From NCBI GenBank assembly GCA_009602725.1, contig WELB01000086.1:8597-31165 (forward strand): DNA of 22,569 bases, read 5' to 3'. The position numbers and the translations under genes were made by a program. Every line of letters begins with the position of its first letter. The first letter of the stretch is position 1. Shown piece after piece: positions 9,702 to 18,400 of the stretch. Below the pieces are notes generated by a model. The model was not told the origin of the DNA and did no database searches. It saw nothing but the letters and a program-made list of their open reading frames with translations. The DNA is from Spirogloea muscicola (Eukaryota > Streptophyta > Zygnematophyceae > Spirogloeales > Spirogloeaceae).

Positions 9702-9804
9702 GTCAGCTGCAAAGGTCAGCAGTCAGGCTGACGTCGTCACTAACGTGGGCCCGGCCCTGCCTTGAGAGCCGACGTGGAGCTCCGTTGCTTCTCGGGTCAC
9801 GGAC

Positions 9805-10174
9805 ATGTACGGCGGCTACGGGACGGAGTGGTCTTCCCTCCTCCATCGCCTGGCACTGCACGTCGATGCCCGCCGACGTAGTCGGGCGGGTAGCTCAGCG
9901 CACTCTGGCTCGTATTCCATAGCTTGAAAGGCTGTAAAGATGATGGCTGAAACAAAGCGTCCCGCAAGCCATCGTTGCAGGCTATAGAATGCGGCTATCA
10001 TTGAGTCTACAGAGCTCCCAGGCACTGGCGGTACACCAGCGTGCTGGTCGTGCATTAGCCCAGGCTAATGGCTTCCGTGGTGGTGGTTTGGCGCCTCAGT
10101 CTAGCATGTCAGATATGCATGTGCTAACTCGGGGATATTTAGTGTCCCCCTTAGCCAGCTCATTACCCAGTTAA
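9805..10174 (+). CDS. Small hypothetical protein, two exons, divergent from KAB1
   Basis: Exon 1 (9805-9889) starts at ATG with MYGGYGTEWSSLLHRLALHV and ends in phase 1 at a GTAGCT donor. Exon 2 begins at 9981 after TTGCAG and continues in the matching phase as YRMRLSLSLQSSQALAVHQ, then AGRAL and SDMHVLTRGY, to a TAA at 10172-10174. The intron is 91 bases and the product about 93 residues. I do not recognise the family. The evidence that exon 2 is coding is a diverged inverted copy at 10601-10750 that preserves the peptide while differing at third codon positions. Exon 1 rests only on open frame, start context and phase match. The true gene may continue beyond 10174 through further exons, since the stop follows a short non-conserved tail. 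Confidence 0.45.
9992..10138 (+). repeat. Segment A of an inverted, protein-level repeat pair
   Basis: Translated on the plus strand this segment reads RLSLSLQSSQALAVHQ…AGRAL…SSMSDMHVLTRGY. It matches the translation of the minus strand at 10601-10750 over its whole length, about half the residues being identical. Many matched codons differ at the third base (GAT/GAC, GTG/GTT, ACT/ACC, CGG/CGT, TAT/TAC), which suggests selection on protein. Confidence 0.75.
10053..10070. repeat. Short inverted repeat (8-bp arms, 2-base centre)
   Basis: CATTAGCC and GGCTAATG form perfect arms around CA, inside segment A. It is short and may be chance. Confidence 0.6.
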
Positions 10175-10600
10175 CAGGACATTTGTAAGGCTAGAATTGG
10201 CCTGCCTTTCAATTTCATGCGCACCGCGCGCGCCTTCCCCTCGGGTGGTGCCAAGTTGAGTGTAGAGGCAGGTGCTGCTCTTCGTCAGATGAGGGCATCT
10301 CACGGCTCGTGACGGTGCCCCCCACCTCGTCAAAACCTTCCTCGGGCCCCTCGCCCCCATTTCTTGCATTTGAAACGAAGGCCAAATGGCTTACTGAGTG
10401 CTTCGTAGCTGCTTCGCTTCTTTTCTGTGCTTGTTGTTCTTCGTACTTCCCCTGGCCCCTTCTCGTCCTTTGTAAATTCTTTTCTGGGCTGGCTTTTTCC
10501 AGCCCCTATCCTCAATGGGCGAGCCCTTCTCTCAAATGGCCAAGTACAAAGGCAAGCACACCTGTAGACCTCCATAACCTACAGCAGATTGACCCGCTCA

Positions 10601-10750
10601 GTAACAACGGGTTAAAACATAGAGGTCGCTAATCGATGCCTGACTACTAGATGGCAGACACGAAGAAGCCCTTCTGCCACCAACTAGAGCTCGCCCAGCT
10701 TTCTGGTGCAAAGCATGAGCCTGAGCTCGCTGCAAACAGGCCGAAAGTCG
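10601..10750 (-). repeat. Segment B of the inverted, protein-level repeat pair
   Basis: The minus strand reads RLSACLQRAQAHALHQKAGR…SSSQASISDLYVLTRCY then TGA. It is the diverged partner of segment A (9992-10138, plus). An acceptor-like GCCAG and an AY dipeptide lie upstream, as the GY of segment A follows its acceptor. No counterpart of A's first exon was found upstream on this strand, so B may be a broken paralogue. Confidence 0.7.
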
Positions 10751-10870
10751 ACGTCGCAAGAACGACAGATATGCAGCTGGCAAGCCCATCACAGCCGGGA
10801 CCAAATCTGCATGTCGTGTGTAGCCTAGATCGGCAATACTTTGAAGGAGAGTGTGGAAAGTGGCTCTTTA

Positions 10871-11066
10871 GGAGAGCTACTTCTTTCGGGCTGTTCTCGT
10901 CTCCCGGGCAGGCTTGTCACGGCCCTCGCCCCGTTTGGGAGAGCCACTTCCCTTCCTTTTCCAATCTCTTGTGGGGCATACTCCAAGCCCTTGCCCCATT
11001 GCGAAGAGCCGCTTCTTCTCTTCCCCCAAGCAGCAGGTGATGTACATCTGTCAATGTGCTTGCCCC
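10871..11066. repeat. Degenerate tandem array, period about 66 bp, three units
   Basis: The block GGAGAGCYACTTC recurs near 10871, 10937 and 11003. Each copy is preceded by a CCC(T/C)YGCCCC-like block about ten bases upstream and followed by pyrimidine-rich sequence. Related but isolated units appear near 10505-10535, 11305-11340 and 12147-12175. A 66-base period equals 22 codons, so a coding origin is possible, but no frame is clearly favoured. Confidence 0.6.
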
Positions 11067-11428
11067 TGTACTTGGCCACACAGGCCCTCCATCACTTGAC
11101 ACACACTCCATTTCCCCCTCAAGGGGACAATGGATATGAGGGACAGGCAACGGGAAGAAAGAAAGCTGCTGCTAGTCCAGACGTTCGCCTTGCACCTGCG
11201 TGTGCTGAACCTTGGCTGCCGCCTCATATGACTGATGTGGTGATACCTCCTCAAGACTTGCCCGTTCCCCTGAGCTGGCCTTCACCTTCTCGAGTTTTCC
11301 GGGACTGGCTTCATACAGCCCTTTCCCGAGGAAGGCGGTGACTGTGGAAGAGAGGAAATAAGATCATCCATCTTGAGGAGCCTTCTGCTTCCCCTGCGAC
11401 TTGGCGGGCAAATGAGCAGGACTGCAAG

Positions 11429-11453
11429 GTGGCTAGCAGTCCCTGCTAGCCAC
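11429..11453. repeat. Perfect hairpin, 11-bp stem and 3-base loop
   Basis: GTGGCTAGCAG (11429-11439) and CTGCTAGCCAC (11443-11453) are exact reverse complements around TCC. It lies in the repeat-rich intergenic region and no function is visible. Confidence 0.85.
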
Positions 11454-12460
11454 TTCTTCTTGCTGAGTGGTATGTCTTCTCATGTTGGACAACATCCACT
11501 TTTGGGGTGGCTTTCACAGTATCCGTCCCTCTTTATAGTGGCTCTAAGAGCGCTGTCTTGAGCAAAAGGTCACGCATTCGGCTGAACTCCGAACATCGCT
11601 CCAAGACAGCGGCAGCTCTGCTGCTTGTGGGCGGTGGCTGAGAGAAGGGCGGGAGCTAGCACAGGAGTGGAGAGCAGAGCGGACTGAGGTACCCAAGGAT
11701 CAAGTAACAAGACTAGCACTTTCAGAGGAGCAGGCAGAGCTGGCCGAGCACCCGCGCCATCAGCCTCCAGGCCCAATCCGGCCAGGCCAGCTACACGTTG
11801 GCCAACCTCAGAGTTGGATCCTCGAGGCGGCCACCACCCCAGAAGGTGGCCTGCAGACTGCTTTTGGCCATGTACTTGGCCGCTCTGGTCATTAGCCACT
11901 CACTACTCGCTGTCTTTCTCTCCAGTTAATGCTTCTGCAGGACACTGTCGCAAAACGTGCGTGAGCAAGCTCGCAGTTACTCCATCAGGCTGGCCCCGTG
12001 AAGGAAGCACCTTAAACAGTGGCCAACGTTTCAGACCCGTACTTTGGCCCTCAAGCCTGTGTGACAGTGCCGCACGACTGTCGCTTTTGATCTCTGCGGA
12101 ACCACTGTCCAAGTGACTCCAACCAAACATCGCACAGCTGCCGTCAACCCCGCCTTCAATGGGCTCTCTCTTCTGTGAAGGTACTTGCCAATGGCGCCAT
12201 AGTCCACCATGTGGGGCCTTCCAAAACCAAGGGCTGTGAGGACCTGTACAGATCGTTGCTCGGCACTAATGGAGTGCGAGTGAGGAATGTCAAGCTCTTC
12301 AACGAGGCGGAGGAGTGCTGAGGACTGGGTATTGGAGGGAGTGGATGATGATCTAATAGTTGCTATACCTAAAGAGCAACACTGCACATACCTATGTGCA
12401 ACTCTGTCAGCAAGTGGCTGGTGGCTGGGGACCACGACAGCCCCTCTTCAGGGGCTCCTA

Positions 12461-15400
12461 CTACCGGGGGTGGACACTCTCGCCAGCATAAATCGAGACG
12501 ATCGAGTCACTTGCCCCGGCTGCGAGGAGAACTGAGTAAGGGTGAAAGTGGAGGGAGCTGACTGGTCCAATCCGCTGCCCCAAAAAACTGTTATGATACC
12601 TTACCATACTCAGCTGTTCGCCACCCGTGCTGAAGACCTGCAAGACCAGCAATCAAGGACTTGAGGTGGTGAAGCTGAAGGCATGCTTGAGCATGATCAA
12701 CGTCGGTGTAGCAACTTGACAATTATAAGTGGCTATTTTCTATGACACCAAATACAACACTAGATAAATTGACAGGCCAAAGTGAAGGGCTCAGGAAGTG
12801 AAGCAGAAAGTGTGCAGCCAGACCTTTATGTACTGTTTGGCGCTGCCACTGGCAATCACGTTGGCGTGCCGGTGTACTGCTAGCGCAGTCATGTTGCCCT
12901 TGTGGGCATCCAATGACATGTACGGCAGGCCATCCCTCCGGACATCAAGAAATTTTATGTCCCCGCCAATGGAGGCTGAAACTAACTGCACCAGTGAACA
13001 CACAACACGATTCTCCTTCAAGTACAACACTTGCGCATGACAAGAGAGACACTGTGATGCTTTTGACTGTAACAAGCAGGACAGCAGAGTCGGTGAATAA
13101 GAGCGGATATGATTAATCACTGCATCGGACAGCTGGCGGCTACTACAGGGAGTTGAGTATCTCATATCTCATACCCTAGTAGGGTCCATCCCAGGCTGGT
13201 AGTCAATACCAACAACTCGCTGCGCATGCGGCCTGATGGAGCATACGACACTGGCAACACAGTTCCGACTTCAGCATCTCTTCACAATCTTCGTGTCTTG
13301 TTTAGATAGGATCAATCCAAAAGCCTTGCGCAGGTGCAGATATCTCGTAGAGGCTACCGAGCAAGCAGAAGACTTCAGAATCATTGATCAACGCAGTCAC
13401 ATTCTGACAACCTGATGACTGTGTTCATCTTCCACTTGCAAAATCCAGACATTGCCTGACCAAATTCCAGGTTGTCAAAATCTTATCCTAGCATACTCAG
13501 GCTTGACATTTGACAGACAAACTTATGGACTACTGAGCATTCTGATGGGCTTACGAGCCACGGGCTCGCATGTCGAAGATGCGAACAGAGCCATCACTGC
13601 ATCCAGCCACCAAGTGTCCAGCATGGACATGTGAAGCGGACTGCACAGTACAGGAGTGAAGCACAAGCTCAGACCTTTGCTCCATGTCAAGACATAGATC
13701 ATGCGTCACTTCCTGAGCCACTTTGACATTATGCACTGCTTTACTTCTCCCCAAAAAGGCCACAAAAATAGCTACGTCTGCAACCGAAACAGAGATACAC
13801 AAATTACTGATACAAATTCTCAGAGGTTTCTTGGCACAGGAGATGTACCAGAGCCGTGACTGCATGGTCAGACTGTGTAGGGACGTTGTATGCGAGGAGC
13901 TCCCGATGCAAGTCCCAGACCATGATAGAGGATATCTCCCCAGATGCATACTGCCACGAGTATAAAGAAAACAGAAGGTGCAAAGCTCAAGCGTCAGACA
14001 CTGTGCTTCAGGCTTGTCCTTTTTTCCAAAGGGAGCAAAGTTCCATAACTCTATGTGCACACTCAGAACCTCCACACTAATCCACAGTGACAATGCCTTT
14101 AGCAATCACAACCCATCCATTACCCCATGTCATCCATGCCTAATTGCCTTGCCCCTGTTGAAGGCAAGAGGCCATTACCAATGCCAAATTTGTCGACACT
14201 TATGTCTAAGTTGCAGACACAGCCGCCAGATGCCACTACATGACAGTCTTAGCTAGACCGAACATGACCAAAACCCACCGGCACCTTGAAGCCTGTGAGC
14301 ACTGCTATAGCAGGAAAGCGGCATCATTTATATACAGTTGCTGACATGGAATCCCTGTACTTGGAAAGTGAAGGCAGCGCTTACCAGAAAACCCATGAGC
14401 TGCTGCCAATCGACCACTGCGCCCTTACCCCGGGCTCCAGGTCGGTGACCCTGTACAGCCAGCCAGGCTGATGCCATTCTCTGCCTGTCCTGTTGACTGT
14501 AATCTTTCCACACCCTGACAGTTCCATCACCTGTCTTAAGAACAGGTCTTATGTCAGCAGGGCTCCTCCAATGCAATAAACAGTGTCATTTAATTGGTGT
14601 CGACTCTTTCTTGCTGTGTGAGACTATTAACCTGGTCTACAGATTTCAATTAAGTGCTCCAATACATCCTCTGAGCAGTACATGAGCCATGAAACTTAGA
14701 CGATATGGAGAAAGGCTGCACCATTGTGCACCCTGGCTGCACAGAAAACATCACAGCTGCCCAAGATGGAGGTCACAAGCTTGTCATACATACATGAGGC
14801 TATGAGGAGCAAAGACTCGTCCAACTCGTTAAGCAGGCAAAGCCGACTTATTCCTTCTCCGGGCGAGGACTGATTCTGGAAGACATTCATGGTTACTCCA
14901 TCCTCATAGTTCCATATCCTGTTGACGGTAAGTAAGCATTGTTGGTATAAGTCGAGTGATCTCAGCATGTAGGGATGGTCTAACGAGAAATGCACTTGAA
15001 GTGGCAAAATCCACAAAATCAACACCCAAGGAAGCTGCAGTATGTGTCAAGAGTGACCACACAAGCTAGCCTGCAGTCTCAGTGACCTCTTTCCAATTGC
15101 ACTCCTAGTGCCAGGGCTTTCTTATGATTCACTAAGTCAAGTGCAGACAAACCCTTTGAAGCTCCTATGTGAATCCTTGAAGTAGCAGGCAGAATAAGTC
15201 CAAGAGATTCAAATCACTGCATCTAAGATACGACAAGCACCTAGCTTGGTTGCAACCTTCAGGATCTCCGTGCAATGCAACCAGCATATACATCATTGTG
15301 TTATCATGCCTACAGGCTCAAGCCTGACGAGTAGCCAAACACTCACCTAATGCATTCGACCTCGTCAGCAATGCAGACCAGGGGTACGAAAGGGTGCAGC

Positions 15401-15470
15401 AGGACAGCACGACTTCCAACCTCTGCCTCTGTGTCAAAGCTTGCAATCTGGTCGCTGACCTTGCTGACTA
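12461..15470 (-). other. RAPTOR C-terminal WD40 propeller exons
   Basis: Exons 19-26 encode the WD40 propeller. Blade-ending motifs can be read in order: VRVWKDY, IMVWDLH, VRIFDMR, IKFLDVR, AKQYIKVF and VSIYAGE. Other conserved blocks are [51 protein letters not shown] and [17 protein letters not shown]. The protein ends ESVHPR. Confidence 0.93.
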
Positions 15471-18400
15471 CTGTACATCACATTATAAAAGTGCATCAGG
15501 AATGCATATCAGTAACATGACAAGCTTTTGATACTGAGAAAATGCAGTTGATAACCAGTAAAAATTGCACAATAGGTCACATTAATATACATGCAGCTTG
15601 CTAGCTTTGAACCGTTCTAAGTGACACTCAGCCTAACCAACCATCACCAAGAAGTGGCGTGACAGCAGGGAGGTGTGGCACGCAGGCTGGAAGCAAATTA
15701 TCAGCCTGCCCCCTGACCTCTTCATGCTAGTTAATTGACTCCTTTACCAATCCAGACACTTGCGCCACAACAGCGTGAAGCCAAAGACAAGCGAGACAGT
15801 CTCCAGGCAAGGCAATCACCAGTCACTTGTGACACTTACCACTATGGTGTGCGACCGAGATGCCATCCAGCGCAGCCCTCTCTCGTTCTTGCCGGCGATG
15901 ATCACCCTCATCATCCACTGCAAGCTCGAGCAGAGGGCGGGAGAAGTGTTCACATGACCAGCTATACAACGTTGACTGAGGAAGTCCTGGAGGCTCTTGC
16001 ACAGGAGTGCTGGATCCTGCTCCCACGGAGGAGTCCACAGGTGCCTGTAGGACATAGCACTGAAATGTCAAGGAAGGCCAGATATTTGGACATGTCGACA
16101 TTAAGAGTCCAGGCGCATCCAAATGCTCCAGATTGGTACATGGCAGGCTTTCCTGTTAGAAGGAGCTTAAATCAACCTCTGAACATGTAAGTAGCCAAAG
16201 ATTTAAGGAGGAGAAAGGTCAAGCACTGAGGTTAGCAATCTCAGGACTGAGCATGCAAGGCAACAAGCCAAAGAACTAAGTCTGACAATCTCAGGAGCAA
16301 GATGTTGCAATTTGACATGGATGACCTCCTGTCTAGTCAAAAGTGGGTCACGGTCATCTCTTGAGATGGAGCAAAGCTCGTACCTGTGCTAAGGCTGCTT
16401 TGGAATATTGCTTTGATTTCGGGGGAGGTGAGGTCATGTTGGCCAAGTATGCCCCGCGGGCACCCGCTGTTGCGGCAGGTGACGCAAAATCGTACGAAGA
16501 AGCAGCTCTTCGCATGCCGGCGGGCGCGGATATGAATGCGGCAGCGGATGACGGCGGGCTTGGAGTGGCTGCTCGCCACATGTTTCCCATGTTCCCTAGA
16601 GCAACAAGAGTATGCATTTTCACATATAGCTACACTTCCGCTTATGCACTGGTGCACAGTAGCAATAGCTGTACATCAATCCATATGTGCGTGGCGGCCT
16701 CCTCTTATACACTTGTGCACATAAAACCTAGATACAGAAATTTCTGACAGAGGGACAAAACCCAATACGGTGATCAACAGGAGCAAAGTGGCAGTATTTT
16801 ATGAAGGATACCTGACGTGGAAGTGGCTACCCAAGAGGTGGAGCGTGTCAACCCTGGCATGGACACAGGATAGGGAGGCATCTCGCTTCTTGCAGCCTGC
16901 ACTTGCGGTGCACTCTGCTCTCCAAGACCTGCGCCTGGTGCGGGTGACACCTTGATTACGGGCTCAACGCCGACACTTCGAAGGCTCTGCCTTGCCAGCG
17001 CTGCAACCCTCGGCGAAGGATCTCGCGCTAAGGTGTATATGGCCATGATGCACTGCACATAAGTTGCCTGGTCCTCCGCTTCATTCTGCGCTCTGTCGTC
17101 TTCTAACCGTCCGGACTCAGCTGGCAAGCCATTGGCACCATCTGCTCCTCTCTCCGCATCAACAACCTCGCCATGTGGGTCAGCTTCGTCGTCCTTCTTT
17201 TCATCAGCCAGCCCCTTCGCACTTGCATCTTCAAGCTCTTCATCAGACTTCTCGGCCTCCTCTACCCTTCCATTCAATCTCCTGTCAGTAAGACCTGTAC
17301 TACTGTCATTTGTGGAACGATCAGCCAGGCTAGCCCTGGCCGAGGTCGGAGCCTGCGAAGAGTCTCTCCCCTCTCTCCCCCTGTCTGGCATTTCGTCATG
17401 CAAGAAAGGCGAGGGGCCCACTGCAGGTGATGGCGAAGCGCCCACCGGCATCGTCAGGCTGGAGGATGAAGCCACTGCGACTGAAGGAGTGGGATGGTTC
17501 TTCACTGCAAGTGAGCCTAGGCCACGCTGGAAGCTGCCATGGGCCTGCTCGCCGAGGAAGCTTCCGCCCACAAAAGCAAGCTGCGGGGAGAAGGCATGGT
17601 GTGCCGGGAGTGTCCTGGCGGAGGCTGAGGAGGTAAGGATGAAACTTGATGGCGGCTTGAGGTATGCCGCCGCTGCTCTGCAGAAGAGGCGGTTGTGGCT
17701 GTGCACAAGCCTTGCCAGTGCTGTCATGGGGCACAAGAAACCGCAGTAGGATGAGCTACTGACCATAGCAAGTCCAACAAGGGTTTCATGTTAGCTTGTA
17801 GCTCCTGTTGTCCATATGTATGTAATGACAGTCGACTGCTCTCCGTTATTCTCTACCATTGCATTACCATGTAATGTGGGAGCTCACCAACTGCCAATTC
17901 CATGCGCACAAGCGGACTTGCATCATTGAGCACGGTGAGGAGAGTTCGTGCAATGCTGCGCTCCTCGGCCAAAGAATTCTCGTCTGCTTGGTCGCTAACT
18001 GAGCCTTCCGCCGACTCTTCCTCTATGGAGCCCCCATGGTGGCTAGCTTCACTGGCACTCGGTCCAAAGTGTATAAGAGTCCCTAATGTGTAAGTTGCAG
18101 ATGCTCTCACCTGCCAAGCCAAAGAAGTACTTTTGAGTAACGATAAAATCCGTTGTTGACTGGTTAAGCTTTGGACATGCTGCGCTCTGAACGCTGAGCA
18201 GCTTAACAGTACTTCATCACGACGTGGACAATGCTAGGTGGTGCTGAGACTGCTGCCAAGGATGTGATAAGACTGTCAAAATACACAATGAGTGCATGAT
18301 TTGCCATACTCTGCAGGAATCTCGGTGTTGTAAGACTCTGCTACAAACAGGCTCAAGAGCAAGGAATATAACAGGAAAGGCTGTTCTGACCTCGGGCTTG

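Larger units (their letters stand above)
9405..9804. promoter_or_regulatory. GC-rich divergent intergenic region, probable bidirectional promoter
   Basis: This 400-base stretch separates the first visible exon of the K+ channel beta subunit gene (minus) from the ATG of the small plus-strand gene at 9805. It is GC-rich and carries (GCC/GGC)n runs and one unresolved base at 9488. By position it should hold both promoters and the missing first exon of the minus-strand gene, but I could not find that exon in any frame. No TATA-like element stands out. Confidence 0.4.
10175..12460. other. Repeat-rich region between the small gene and the RAPTOR stop
   Basis: Open frames of 60-170 codons occur on both strands, but none shows consistent codon bias or a recognised domain. 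Much of 10300-12180 is built from degenerate copies of a few short blocks: one resembling CCCCNNTGGGAGAGCC followed by CTTC, one resembling TTTTCTGGGCTGGCTT (near 10485 and 11297), and one containing TGTACTTGGCC (10545-10570 minus; near 11067, 11872 and 12042 plus). These look like remains of old tandem or mobile repeats, or possibly repeat-coding exons that I cannot frame. The region also holds the 3' UTR of RAPTOR. Confidence 0.5.

Noticed and set aside
9880-9960. tRNA-like start (GGGTAGCTCAGC)
   Set aside because: The D-stem lacks a pairing arm, and no anticodon arm, T-arm (GTTCGA) or acceptor pairing follows; the GT is better used as a splice donor.
10841-11341. Plus-strand open frame of 166 codons across the 66-bp array
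   Set aside because: Other frames through the same repeats are equally open, so the length reflects repeat composition and not coding constraint.
11570-11899. Minus-strand open frame of 109 codons downstream of RAPTOR
   Set aside because: Hydrophobic runs look superficially like a membrane protein, but there is no homology, codon bias or splice context.
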